A DNA stretch of 64,000 nucleotides, taken from assembly GCA_002722885.1 (NCBI GenBank), contig PBNE01000008.1, forward strand, positions 79,880 to 143,879. Direction: 5' to 3'. Shown here one piece after another: positions 18,386-26,686 of this stretch; the stretch's first letter is position 1; every line of letters begins with the position of its first letter. The notes beneath the pieces were generated by a model. That model saw nothing but the letters and a program-made list of their open reading frames with translations. It ran no database searches and was not told the origin of the DNA. The DNA comes from Rhodospirillaceae bacterium (GTDB lineage: Bacteria; Pseudomonadota; Alphaproteobacteria; SP197). Both the position numbers and the translations under genes were made by a program.

Positions 18386-19372
18386 CTATCGGTCGTCCAG
18401 CAATCGCTGGGCGGCCCGGCGCAAGGGCATGGCGCCCGAGGCCACCTCGGTTTCCAGCGTTTCGCGCAGCACCTTGCGCTCCGAATCGGCAGCCAGACGG
18501 GCGGTTGCCAGACGCACGACCTCGTCCCAAAGCGCCGCAGAAGCCTGCGAACGACGTTTGTCCTCAAGATGGGCTTGGCTTGCTGCAAAATACTCATCCA
18601 CCACAGCCCAGACAGCATAAAGGCCGTCCCCAGTGAGGGCCGAGCAGGCTTCGACCTTCGGCGTCCAGAACGTTTCGTGCGGTCGCACCAGAGACAGAGC
18701 GGCCCGGTGGTCGGACACAACGTGGCGCGCCGCATCGGCCAGGGCGCCATCGGCCTTGTTCACACAGATTAGGTCTGCCAGCTCCATAATACCGCGCTTG
18801 ACGCCCTGCAGGCTGTCCCCGGCCCCCGGCGCCAGCAGCAGGAGGAAAATGTCGGTCATGGCCGCCACGGTCGTTTCGGACTGCCCCACGCCGACGGTTT
18901 CCACAATCACGAGATCGTACCCAGCCGCCTCGACCACCCGGATCACGTCGCGGGTGCGTCGTGCGACACCGCCCAGCTCTCCCCCCGAGGGCGACGGCCT
19001 GATAAAGGCGCGGGTGTCGGCCGCCAGCCGTTCCATGCGTGTCTTGTCGCCCAGGATCGAACCCCCGCCCAAGCGCGAGGACGGATCAACCGCCAACACG
19101 GCGACGCGACGACCTTTCTCCAGGGCATGCAAACCGAAGGCTTCGATGAAGGTCGACTTGCCAACCCCCGGAGCACCAGAGATTCCCAGCCGCCAGCTTG
19201 GGGCCTCTGGCGTGACGAGTGACTCAAGCAGTTCGGCAGCTCGGTCCTCGTCTTCTGAACGTGATGACTCGACCAGAGTGATCGCACGCGCGAGAGCGCG
19301 GCGGTCACCTGATCGGATGGCGTCGGCAGTGGCCCCGCTCAAGACAGCACCGTCACGCAGCCTGTTGCTCAC
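18386..19372 (-). CDS. meaB: MeaB/ArgK G-protein chaperone of methylmalonyl-CoA mutase
   Basis: MeaB loads and protects adenosylcobalamin in methylmalonyl-CoA mutase. The product has a P-loop GAPGVGKST near residue 65, the switch [24 protein letters not shown] and the guanine-specificity NKAD. From GTG 19372 it has 328 residues, the family norm; the longer frame upstream overlaps the mutase gene and is less likely. It overlaps the end of scpA by 20 bp, so mutase and chaperone are translated from one message. Confidence 0.93.
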   Translation of the reverse strand: MSNRLRDGAVLSGATADAIRSGDRRALARAITLVESSRSEDEDRAAELLESLVTPEAPSWRLGISGAPGVGKSTFIEAFGLHALEKGRRVAVLAVDPSSRLGGGSILGDKTRMERLAADTRAFIRPSPSGGELGGVARRTRDVIRVVEAAGYDLVIVETVGVGQSETTVAAMTDIFLLLLAPGAGDSLQGVKRGIMELADLICVNKADGALADAARHVVSDHRAALSLVRPHETFWTPKVEACSALTGDGLYAVWAVVDEYFAASQAHLEDKRRSQASAALWDEVVRLATARLAADSERKVLRETLETEVASGAMPLRRAAQRLLDDR

Positions 19373-21488
19373 CCCGGACAAGGTCCAGGATTTCGGCGGC
19401 GGCCTTGGGAATGTTGGTGCCGGGGCCGTAGACGGCGGAGACACCGGCTTCGTTCAGCATGGCGTAGTCCTGGGGTGGCACGACACCGCCGACGACAACA
19501 CGGATATCGGTTGCACCCTGATCGGCCAGGGCCGCAATGAGCTGTGGAACAAGCGTCTTGTGGCCGGCGGCCTGGGTCGACACACCAATGATGTGGACAT
19601 CGTTCTCGATGGCCTGACGGGCAGCTTCCTCCGGCGTCTGGAAGAGCGGACCGACATCGACATCGAAGCCGATGTCGGCAAAGGCAGTGGCGATCACCTT
19701 GGCACCGCGGTCATGGCCGTCCTGGCCCAGCTTCACCACCAGCATGCGCGGGCGGCGGCCCTGCTCGCTGGCGAAGGCTTCGACATCGGCGCGGATCGCC
19801 TGGAAGTCCTCATCACCTTCCCAGGCCGCGCCATAGACGCCCGAGATCGAGCGGGTTACGGCACGATGACGGGTAAAGACGCTTTCCATGGCGTCGGAGA
19901 TCTCGCCCACAGTCGCGCGGGCGCGGGCGGCCTCAATGGAAAGCGCCAGCAGGTTGCCTTCGCCCTTGGCCCCTTCGGTCAGCGCGCTGAGGGCTGCCTG
20001 ACAGGTGGTTTCGTCACGACTGGCGCGAATCGCCTCCAAGCGCGCGATCTGCGATTCGCGGACAGCCGTGTTGTCGATATCGCGGACATCGACCTGCTGA
20101 GGGTCATCGGCCTGGTACTTGTTCACACCAACAATGACCTCTTCGCCCCGGTCAACCCGGGCCTGACGGCGGGCCGCACTCTCCTCGATGCGGAGCTTCG
20201 GCATGCCGGCCTCGATCGCCTTGGTCATACCGCCCATCGCCTCGACCTCATCGATCAGGCCCTGCGCCTCGTTGACCAGCGAAGCGGTCAGCGCCTCGAC
20301 GTAGTAGCTACCGCCCAGGGGATCAACGACGTGGGTGACACCGGTTTCCTCACTCAGAATGAGTTGGGTGTTGCGCGCGATCCGAGCGGCAAAGTCGCTA
20401 GGCAGGGCCAGCGCCTCATCGAAGCTGTTGGTGTGCAGGCTCTGGGTTCCGCCCAGCACCGCCGCCATGGCTTCATAGGCCGTGCGGACGACGTTGTTGT
20501 AGGGGTCCTGCTCGGTGAGCGAGACGCCCGAGGTCTGGCAATGTGTCCGCAGCATCGACGACTGCGGCTTCTGCGGGTTGAACGGCTCCATCAGGCGCGA
20601 CCACAGAAGCCGTGCGGCGCGCAGCTTGGCGACCTCCATGAAGAAGTTCATGCCGATGGCAAAGAAGAAGCTGAGGCGCGGTGCGAAGGCATCGATATCG
20701 AGCCCGCGCGAGAGCGCCGCACGGACATAGTCGACCCCGTCGGCCAGGGTGAAGGCGAGCTCCTGCACCGCCGTCGCACCAGCTTCCTGCATGTGGTAGC
20801 CGCTGATCGAAATCGAGTTGAAGCGCGGCATGTTGCCCGCCGTATGCGCGATGATGTCAGCCACGATCCGCATACTGGGTTCAGGTGGATAGATGTAGGT
20901 ATTGCGGACCATGAACTCCTTGAGGATGTCGTTCTGGATCGTGCCCGAGAGCTGATCCTGGCTGGTGCCCTGCTCTTCCCCAGCCACTACAAACATGGCA
21001 AGCACAGGCAGCACCGCACCGTTCATGGTCATCGAGACCGACATCTGATCCAGCGGGATACCGTCGAACAGGATCTTCATGTCTTCCACGCTGTCGATCG
21101 CCACGCCGGCCTTGCCGACATCGCCCACCACACGCGGATGATCGCTGTCATAACCGCGGTGAGTCGCGAGATCGAAAGCAACCGAAAGCCCCTTCTGGCC
21201 ACCGGCAAGCGCCTGCCGGTAGAAGATGTTTGATTCCTCGGCGGTCGAGAACCCGGCGTACTGGCGGATCGTCCAGGGCCGGTTGGTGTACATCGTGCCG
21301 CGCACACCACGCAGATAGGGACCGAACCCCGGCAGGCTTTCGATGTCCTGCAGAGCCTCTAGATCGTCTGCCGTGTAAAGCGGCTTCACAGCAATTCCCT
21401 CAGGCGTCTGCCACACCAGATCGTCTGCAGACCGGCCTTTCAGCTCTTTTTCAGCCAGATCACGCCAATTCTGGGGCACATCACGCAT
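19353..21488 (-). CDS. scpA: Methylmalonyl-CoA mutase
   Basis: This adenosylcobalamin enzyme interconverts (R)-methylmalonyl-CoA and succinyl-CoA in propionyl-CoA metabolism. The 711-residue protein has the TIM-barrel catalytic domain ([19 protein letters not shown]) and a C-terminal B12-binding domain with GQDGHDRG, whose His is the lower cobalt ligand. The ATG at 21488 is preferred over 21506 because GAGG lies 9 nt upstream. All signatures for a full-length single-chain enzyme are present. A promoter and a dyad shared with phaA and etfB lie just upstream. Confidence 0.97.
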   Translation of the reverse strand: MRDVPQNWRDLAEKELKGRSADDLVWQTPEGIAVKPLYTADDLEALQDIESLPGFGPYLRGVRGTMYTNRPWTIRQYAGFSTAEESNIFYRQALAGGQKGLSVAFDLATHRGYDSDHPRVVGDVGKAGVAIDSVEDMKILFDGIPLDQMSVSMTMNGAVLPVLAMFVVAGEEQGTSQDQLSGTIQNDILKEFMVRNTYIYPPEPSMRIVADIIAHTAGNMPRFNSISISGYHMQEAGATAVQELAFTLADGVDYVRAALSRGLDIDAFAPRLSFFFAIGMNFFMEVAKLRAARLLWSRLMEPFNPQKPQSSMLRTHCQTSGVSLTEQDPYNNVVRTAYEAMAAVLGGTQSLHTNSFDEALALPSDFAARIARNTQLILSEETGVTHVVDPLGGSYYVEALTASLVNEAQGLIDEVEAMGGMTKAIEAGMPKLRIEESAARRQARVDRGEEVIVGVNKYQADDPQQVDVRDIDNTAVRESQIARLEAIRASRDETTCQAALSALTEGAKGEGNLLALSIEAARARATVGEISDAMESVFTRHRAVTRSISGVYGAAWEGDEDFQAIRADVEAFASEQGRRPRMLVVKLGQDGHDRGAKVIATAFADIGFDVDVGPLFQTPEEAARQAIENDVHIIGVSTQAAGHKTLVPQLIAALADQGATDIRVVVGGVVPPQDYAMLNEAGVSAVYGPGTNIPKAAAEILDLVRGEQQAA

Positions 21489-21509
21489 CGAACGGGTCCT
21501 CAACATTCA

Positions 21510-21557
21510 CTTCGCACTTGCGAGATGAGTATTGGACCGCGCCCGCCGCGTCGTCAA
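21510..21557 (-). promoter_or_regulatory. scpA promoter with TTCGCA-N2-TGCGA operator
   Basis: On the minus strand TTGACG (21557-21552) and AATACT (21533-21528) are 18 bp apart. Immediately downstream, TCGCA-CT-TGCGA (21512-21523) forms a perfect 5-2-5 dyad over the likely start site. The same dyad type occurs at the etfB and phaA promoters. The -35 element overlaps the stop codon of the frameshifted TPR gene upstream. Confidence 0.55.
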
Positions 21558-21941
21558 TCCAGCACGATCTCCACATCGCGTGGCGCACCGTCTTCTCCGT
21601 TGATCGTATAGACGTCATCAGGATAGGCGGAGAAGGCCATCAGGCAATCCATCAGCGCTTCAGCCTCGACGTAGTCACCCGGCTTCGATTTCGGTCCCCA
21701 AAAGCCCTTCGGGGCCCTCAATCTCAGCAGCCGTTAGATAGAGTTCACAGGCCTTCTGGGTTTTCTCATAGGTGCCCTGGCCCATGGCGTACATTTCGCC
21801 CAGCGGTAGGGCCGCACGCACATCGCCCTGTTTTAGTGCAGCTTCAAAGGCCGCCAGGGCGAGGTCGTAGTCGGCAAGGGACGGTGTTGCCACGACCAGA
21901 CAACTCAGCAAAGCAACCCATGACACAACGCGACCGGCCAT
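21554..21941 (-). pseudogene. Small exported TPR/Sel1-like gene with a frameshift
   Basis: The ATG at 21941 (with GGGGGA upstream) starts a signal peptide (MAGRVVSWVALLSC to PSLAD) and a Sel1/TPR-like stretch (FEAALKQGDVRAALPLGEMYAMGQG, read in two halves). After EIEGPEG the frame ends early at 21675. In the neighbouring frame the sequence continues sensibly as FWGPKSKPGDY, EAEALMDCLMAFSAYP and GAPRDVEIVLD to a stop at 21554-21556. One extra base in the GGGCTTTTGGGG region (about 21696-21708) explains this. The intact product would be about 128 residues and periplasmic. Confidence 0.7.
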
Positions 21942-22007
21942 CACCGGTTCATCCCCCGCTCCGTGGCCGTCAGGATGACGCCCGGTGCGGGTCGACGCAA
22001 GGACGAG

Positions 22008-22502
22008 TCAGAACGAGTCGTAAGCCGCGGTAAACCCGGTGAGTGACAGCGGAAGCTGGGCAGGCTGGCCGAAGGTGTCAACGACCGTGACCACGCCCTG
22101 ATTGCCACCCTTGAGAGAGGCAACGACATCTGCGGTCATATCGACCTGTGTCATGCAGCCATCGGCAAAACAGGTGAGATACCCGACCGTTCCCATATCG
22201 ACCTGATCGATTGCCAGGTTGAGTCCATTGGGAAGGAGCACGCCGAGTGGAACCGTCAGTCTCAGAAGCGGATCTTCACCGGGCGGTTTGGCAACCACAG
22301 CCGACATCACCCGCTCGAGACTGCTCTGCATGTTGACCGCCTGGAACATGAAGCATTCTTCGGCGCCGGACGGGCCGATGCCGCAATGGACTTCCCAATC
22401 GCCATGGGTTTCCCGCAGGGTCTGCGAGGGATCCTGCGCCCACAGTGGGCGAGCGGTGAACACCGCAAGGCCAAGACAACAAAGGAACACTACAAAACGC
22501 AT
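22008..22502 (-). CDS. Invasion-associated locus B (IalB)-family exported protein
   Basis: The 164-residue protein from the ATG at 22502 (GGGAG 9 nt upstream) has a signal peptide (MRFVVFLCCLG to PLWAQ). It carries the family features HGDWEVHC, ECFMFQAV, LRLTVPLGVLLPNGL and the late cysteine pair in YLTCFADGCMTQV, which probably forms a disulfide. IalB-type proteins are widespread periplasmic proteins in alphaproteobacteria; the name comes from Bartonella and does not imply pathogenicity here. Confidence 0.9.
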   Translation of the reverse strand: MRFVVFLCCLGLAVFTARPLWAQDPSQTLRETHGDWEVHCGIGPSGAEECFMFQAVNMQSSLERVMSAVVAKPPGEDPLLRLTVPLGVLLPNGLNLAIDQVDMGTVGYLTCFADGCMTQVDMTADVVASLKGGNQGVVTVVDTFGQPAQLPLSLTGFTAAYDSF

Positions 22503-22689
22503 CGAGGCACTCCCAGGCCGGATCAACGGCTCGGCGAACCCCCTCATGGGGCCACTGCGATGGCAAAAGTGTGTCACGCCGAGACGGCAACCGACAACGC
22601 CATCGGGCGGTCGATACCCTGTTCCCGGCCAAAACGCCATGATAGGTTCGCTGGCTGCCTTACACCGCGATTCTTCGAAGGGGTCCACC

Positions 22690-24027
22690 ATGGACGACAA
22701 TTCCTACAACTATCCCGATCGGCCCAACGATCTCGAATCCTTCTGGATGCCGTTCACCACGAACAAGGGCTTCAAGCAGGCCCCGCGCCTGCTTTCAAGC
22801 GCCAAGGACATGCACTACCAGACCCCCGACGGACGCCAAATTCTAGATGGCACGGCCGGCCTGTGGTGCTGCAACGCGGGCCACGGCAGGGAGAAGATTG
22901 CCGAAGCCATCAAGGACCAGGCCGACCGCATGGATTTCGCGCCGACCTTCAACATGGGGCACCCCGCAGCATTTGAGTTTGCCAACCGGCTGGTCGAAAT
23001 AATGCCGGGCAATCTGGACCATGTGTTCTTCACCAATTCCGGTTCGGAATCGGCCGACACGGCCCTGAAGATCGCACTGGGTTACCACTACGTTCGGGGT
23101 AAGGGATCCAAGACACGCCTGATCGGGCGCGAGCGCGGTTACCACGGCACTAATTTCGGCGGCACGTCGGTCGGCGGCATCGTCAAGAACCGGCAGTTCT
23201 ATGGCGGCCTGATTTCGGGCGTGGACCACATCCGTCACACCCACGATATCGAACACAACGCGTTTTCGAAGGGACAGCCCGAATGGGGCGCCCACCTGGC
23301 CGACGATCTTGAGCGTCTGGTGCAGCTCCACGACGCTTCAACCATTGCCGCTGTGATCGTTGAACCAGTCGCTGGATCGACTGGCGTGCTGGTTCCGCCC
23401 AAGGGTTACCTGCAGCGCCTGCGCGAGATATGCGACAAGCACGACATCCTGCTCATATTTGATGAGGTCATCACCGGCTTCGGCCGACTGGGTTCGAGCT
23501 TTGCGGTCGAGCATTTCGGTGTCGAGCCCGATATCGTGACCACAGCCAAGGGCCTGACCAATGCTGCCGTGCCCATGGGCGCAGTCTTCACGCAGAAGAA
23601 GATTTACGACGCCTTCATGGACAACACAGCCGCAGGCATCGAACTCTTCCATGGTTACACCTATTCGGGCCACCCGCTGGCCGCTGTGGCAGGCATTGCG
23701 ACGCTCGACATCTACAAGGAAGAGGGCCTGTTCGAACGGGCAGCCGAGCTTTCGAGCTATTGGGAAGACGGCCTGTGGTCGCTGAAGGGCGGCGATCATG
23801 TCATCGACCTGCGCAATCTCGGCATCATCGCCGGGATCGAGCTGGAACCCCGTCCCGGCGTGCCGACAGCACGCGCCATGGAGGCCTTCCACAAGTGCTT
23901 CGACGAGGGCCTTCTGGTCCGCGTGACCGGCGACATCATTGCACTGTCGCCGCCGCTGATCGTGGAGAAGACACATATTGATCAGATCTTCGACACCATC
24001 GGCAGCGTCCTCAAGACCGTCGACTGA
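22690..24027 (+). CDS. Class III omega-aminotransferase (beta-alanine/omega-amino acid:pyruvate type)
   Basis: This PLP enzyme has 445 residues from the ATG at 22690, which follows AAGGGG by about 8 nt. It shows the class III motifs LESFWMPFT near the N-terminus, GTAGLWCCNAGHG, TNSGSESADTALK, the Asp in IFDEVITGFGR and the PLP lysine in TTAKGLTNA. This set is typical of omega-amino acid:pyruvate transaminases. It is divergent from the IalB-like gene and followed 8 bp after its stop by a strong hairpin. The exact amine donor is not determinable. Confidence 0.93.
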   Translation: MDDNSYNYPDRPNDLESFWMPFTTNKGFKQAPRLLSSAKDMHYQTPDGRQILDGTAGLWCCNAGHGREKIAEAIKDQADRMDFAPTFNMGHPAAFEFANRLVEIMPGNLDHVFFTNSGSESADTALKIALGYHYVRGKGSKTRLIGRERGYHGTNFGGTSVGGIVKNRQFYGGLISGVDHIRHTHDIEHNAFSKGQPEWGAHLADDLERLVQLHDASTIAAVIVEPVAGSTGVLVPPKGYLQRLREICDKHDILLIFDEVITGFGRLGSSFAVEHFGVEPDIVTTAKGLTNAAVPMGAVFTQKKIYDAFMDNTAAGIELFHGYTYSGHPLAAVAGIATLDIYKEEGLFERAAELSSYWEDGLWSLKGGDHVIDLRNLGIIAGIELEPRPGVPTARAMEAFHKCFDEGLLVRVTGDIIALSPPLIVEKTHIDQIFDTIGSVLKTVD

Positions 24028-24461
24028 TTGAGCCGGTACCGGGTTTCCAACGAAACCCGGTACCAGGCAGGCCGGTGGCCGCCAAACCAGCGCCGAGCGC
24101 TGCAGCACAGAACAGCAGGGTCAACCATTCGCTGGGTGCGAACGGCAGCAGCACAGCCATGACGGCAAGATAGCTGCCTTGGCACGCCAGCATGCTCAGG
24201 AGCCAGTCCGCGTTGCGGCAGGCCGCAGCCATGTAGCCGATGGCACAGGCCGCGATCGCGGGCATCGCATAAAACGTGCCCAACGCAGCTTCCGATTCGA
24301 AGGCAGGGCCGAACACCAGGGCAAAAAAACGAGATGGGGTCGGAGTTGACCGGCATGCCGGCCATCCAGCCACCGGCCGCCGCACCCCATCAGCGCGAGG
24401 CCCAACCCGCGATGCCGATGACGAGCGGCGTCGCGACAAGCTTGAAGAAAAAGAGACCCAA
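24011..24461 (-). pseudogene. Decayed integral membrane protein gene
   Basis: Reading from a possible TTG at 24461, just past the phaR stop, the frame gives LGLFFFKLVATPLVIGIAG, then WASR, TGA at 24390-24392, then WGAAAGGWMAGMPVNSDPISFF. A run of seven T's (complement of 24323-24329) then shifts the frame, and the protein continues as ALVFGPAFESEAALGTFYAMP with further hydrophobic segments to a stop at 24011. The phrase around SGWxxGxPxxSGPxxFFLALE is familiar from a family of small multi-pass membrane proteins (from memory). Two separate lesions, one nonsense and one homopolymer frameshift, argue that the gene is dead. No good start codon remains. Confidence 0.65.
24035..24064 (+). terminator. 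12-bp stem hairpin after the aminotransferase gene
   Basis: GGTACCGGGTTT (24035-24046) pairs perfectly with AAACCCGGTACC (24053-24064) around a 6-nt loop, starting 8 bp after the aminotransferase stop. There is no following T-run on the plus strand, but it is the strongest hairpin I found in the window and sits where a terminator is expected. Because it is symmetric, it could also act on the decayed gene from the other strand. Confidence 0.6.
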
Positions 24462-24469
24462 GGCCGGTG

Positions 24470-25090
24470 TCAGCGACCCTTGGCGATGGCGTCCAACTGT
24501 TTCTGCAGCGCGTCGATCTGTCCCTTCAGGGCATCGAGATCGCCGCGACTGGCGCCATCGTCACCGTCGGATGCGCCATTCGGCTTGCCACTGCCGTTCC
24601 CGTCGGGGGCCGGCGGCTGCCACATCTCCATGGCACGCTGGAACATCGCCATGTTGTTCTTGACCATGTCCTCAACGGCCGCACCATTGTCCTGCCCCGG
24701 GAAGGGGAACATCTGGCCGAAAGTCTTCGACATGTTGTCGCGCATTTGCTCCTGATTGCGCGCCAGGTTCTCCATGCTCATCTCGAGATAACGCGGCACG
24801 AAGTTCTGCAGGCTGTCGCCGTAGAACCCGATGAGCTGGCGCAGGAAGCTGATCGGCAGAAGGTTGGCACCCCTGGCCTCTTGCTCGACGATGATCTGCG
24901 TCAGAACCGAGCGGGTGATGTCGTCACCGGACTTGGCGTCATAGACAGCGAACTCCACGCCTTCTTTCACCATTTCGGCAAGGTGATCGAGCGTGACGTA
25001 GCTGCTCGTCGCCGTGTTGTAGAGACGACGGTTCGCGTACTTCTTGATGACGACGGTATCGTCGTCCTGCTTGTCGTTCTTGCGTGCCAT
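24470..25090 (-). CDS. phaR: Polyhydroxyalkanoate synthesis repressor
   Basis: The 206-residue protein from the ATG at 25090 has the PHB accumulation regulator DNA-binding domain (KKYANRRLYNTATSSYV, residues 16-32), two PHB-binding repeats, and a Gly/Asp-rich C-terminal linker ending in a coiled coil (LDALKGQIDALQKQLDAI). PhaR binds both PHB granules and promoter DNA, releasing phasin or synthase genes when polymer appears. It is divergent from the PhaE-like/PhaC-like pair across 135 bp that contain repeated TGCATTGCG motifs, its likely targets. Confidence 0.96.
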   Translation of the reverse strand: MARKNDKQDDDTVVIKKYANRRLYNTATSSYVTLDHLAEMVKEGVEFAVYDAKSGDDITRSVLTQIIVEQEARGANLLPISFLRQLIGFYGDSLQNFVPRYLEMSMENLARNQEQMRDNMSKTFGQMFPFPGQDNGAAVEDMVKNNMAMFQRAMEMWQPPAPDGNGSGKPNGASDGDDGASRGDLDALKGQIDALQKQLDAIAKGR

Positions 25091-25132
25091 TCCGGCCCAC
25101 TCCGCAGCATGATTGGCTGCTATTATGACGCC

Positions 25133-25189
25133 AATGCTGCATTGCGAACAGAGTTTGTTGCATTGCGGTATTTTGTTTGGATCGCAATG
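25133..25189. promoter_or_regulatory. Probable PhaR operators between phaR and the PhaE-like gene
   Basis: TGCATTGCG occurs at 25138-25146 and again at 25159-25167, 21 bp apart, that is, two helical turns. The first copy overlaps a perfect dyad AATGC-T-GCATT (25133-25143), and an inverted partial copy CGCAATG lies at 25183-25189. The TGC-N3-GC core resembles sites reported for alphaproteobacterial PhaR. The repeats lie directly between the divergent starts. Confidence 0.5.
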
Positions 25190-25225
25190 GGCACAACGCG
25201 TGCCGAACCCGCTATAGTACATACC
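25190..25225 (+). promoter_or_regulatory. Promoter for the PhaE-like gene, possibly giving a leaderless mRNA
   Basis: TATAGT (25213-25218) is a good -10 element and ends 7 bp before the ATG at 25226. Transcription would then begin at or next to the start codon. The hexamer 17 bp upstream (25190-25195, GGCACA) is a weak -35 and abuts the last TGC/GCA motif, which suits a regulated promoter. Confidence 0.45.
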
Positions 25226-25561
25226 ATGACAGCCAACGATGACCTGGAAAAACTCGCCAAGGATTTTATTGATCTCTGGCAGGATCATCTGGCGCAAGAG
25301 GCGGCCGATCCGGCGTTGGCGCGCTGGGCACAGACTTGGATTGCGGCCATGCCGACGGGAGGGACCAGCCATGACACAACGGATGGGACCTCGCCCGCTT
25401 CCACTGCATCTGGCGACGTCGGCCAGCGTCTTGATGAGTTCGCTCGCCGCCTTGCCGTCTGCGAAGAGCGGCTTGATAAGCTGGAACGCAAACGCAAACC
25501 GACCAACCAGCGCAAGCGAGGCGGACCGGATCCAGACGGCGATCGCAGCGGCCGACGCTGA
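25226..25561 (+). CDS. Short PhaE-like protein, possible partner of the adjacent PhaC-like enzyme
   Basis: This 111-residue protein starts MTANDDLEKLAKDFIDLW, continues with WAQTWIAAM, a Ser/Thr/Gly linker and a C-terminal coiled coil (VGQRLDEFARRL and EERLDKLERK), then a basic tail. The arrangement resembles a miniature PhaE, the helper subunit of class III PHA synthases, or a phasin. It has no catalytic motif. Its 3' end overlaps the PhaC-like gene in another frame, and it is divergent from phaR. The PhaE assignment is inference from context and coiled-coil character. Confidence 0.7.
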   Translation: MTANDDLEKLAKDFIDLWQDHLAQEAADPALARWAQTWIAAMPTGGTSHDTTDGTSPASTASGDVGQRLDEFARRLAVCEERLDKLERKRKPTNQRKRGGPDPDGDRSGRR

Positions 25562-26588
25562 AGTCCTGACGGCTGCCGTTGCAAGCGAGGCCACGACGCG
25601 TCTGGCTGACTTCGTCGCCGGCATCCGCGCCTACCGCGACCACCCCTATGTCCGACCCCGTCCGGAGGCAGCGACCCTCTGGCAGGACGGCTCCTCCAGC
25701 CTGCTCGACTACGGTGGAGACGGGCGGCTCGTGCTGCTCACACCCTCGCTGATCAACCGCTCGACGATCCTCGATCTGCTGCCCGGCGCCAGTTTCTGCG
25801 CCTGGCTCAAAGCGAACGGCCACCGCCCCCTCCTGCTCGATTGGGGTCCCCCCGGCGACGAAGAGCTGGAATTCAATCTCGACGCCTACATCACAACTCG
25901 GCTGGGTCCGGCGCTCAATGCCGCCTCGGCGCTCGCCGATGGACCGGTGCCGTTGATCGGCTATTGCATGGGCGGACTGCTGGCCCTGGCGGCCGCCCTG
26001 CGGCAACCCAGCGATGTCAGCGGCCTCGCACTTCTGGCAACGCCCTGGGATTTCCACGCGGAACGGGCCAGCCGGACAGGCATCCTCGCCACCGCAGCGG
26101 CCCCACCCTCAGGTCCCGGCACGCCACCCCTGCCCGTCGATCTGATCCAGGCCCTTTTCACCTTCCTGCAGCCCAACCTGCTCCAGGCCAAGTTTCGCCG
26201 CTTTGCCACTATGGATCCTGCCAGCCCCGACGCCGAGGCCTTTGTCGCTCTCGAGGACTGGCTCAACGACGGCGTGGAACTCGCGGCCCCGGCCGCCCGT
26301 GACTGCCTGATCGGCTGGTACCGCGACAACACACCCGGCAAAGGCGGCTGGTGCGTGGCAGGTGAACCGATCAACCCCTCAAGGCTGACCTGCCCAGCCT
26401 TTGTCGCCCTACCGACCCGCGACCGCATCGTGCCTCCCGCCTCCGCCAGCGCTCTGGCCGATTCCCTGCCCGGTCCCACCGTGATCGAACCTCGCGCAGG
26501 CCACATCGGCATGATGGTTGGCAGCCGCGCTGAAATGGACCTGTGGGTGCCGTTAGGCGATTGGTTGACCGGGTTGCACCGCGGCTAA
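25434..26588 (+). CDS. PhaC-like alpha/beta hydrolase with a cysteine lipase box
   Basis: The protein has GYCMGG (Cys codon at 25965-25967), TRDRIVPP and GHIGMMVG, that is, a Cys-Asp-His triad in the order seen in PHA synthases; the GxCxGG box is their hallmark, while depolymerases and esterases have Ser. At about 385 residues it is close to class III PhaC in size. The start is uncertain: ATG 25434 is used here, but TTG 25473 (after GAAGAG) fits the family N-terminus better, and ATG 25371 has the strongest ribosome site (GGGAGG). All options overlap the PhaE-like gene. Confidence 0.8.
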   Translation: MSSLAALPSAKSGLISWNANANRPTSASEADRIQTAIAAADAEVLTAAVASEATTRLADFVAGIRAYRDHPYVRPRPEAATLWQDGSSSLLDYGGDGRLVLLTPSLINRSTILDLLPGASFCAWLKANGHRPLLLDWGPPGDEELEFNLDAYITTRLGPALNAASALADGPVPLIGYCMGGLLALAAALRQPSDVSGLALLATPWDFHAERASRTGILATAAAPPSGPGTPPLPVDLIQALFTFLQPNLLQAKFRRFATMDPASPDAEAFVALEDWLNDGVELAAPAARDCLIGWYRDNTPGKGGWCVAGEPINPSRLTCPAFVALPTRDRIVPPASASALADSLPGPTVIEPRAGHIGMMVGSRAEMDLWVPLGDWLTGLHRG

Positions 26589-26591
26589 GCC

Positions 26592-26647
26592 TTCGCACTT
26601 GCACAAGAAATTTTGCACCAGCGAAATAGAGATTCGTGCCCTATATT
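26592..26647 (+). promoter_or_regulatory. phaA promoter region with two TTCGCA/TGCGAA-type sites
   Basis: TATATT (26642-26647) is a good -10 element 39 bp before the phaA ATG. Upstream, 26592-26603 reads TTCGCACTTGCA, which shares CTTCGCACTTGC exactly with the scpA dyad, and 26611-26626 reads TTTTGCA-CC-AGCGAAA, a near copy of the etfB dyad TTTCGCA-N2-TGCGAAA. The second site covers the -35 region, as expected for a repressor. Confidence 0.5.
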
Positions 26648-26686
26648 TGAATGCAACAGATTCACGCTCGATCAGGAGAGATCACC

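Noticed and set aside
18633-21233. An 866-codon open frame on the plus strand opposite meaB and scpA
   Set aside because: It is the antisense shadow of two clear enzyme genes in high-GC DNA; the protein is low-complexity in composition and has no recognisable motif.
24467-25561. A 364-codon plus-strand frame running through phaR into the PhaE-like gene
   Set aside because: The first two thirds are antisense to phaR. Only the last 111 codons from the ATG at 25226 are coding-like, and those are annotated.
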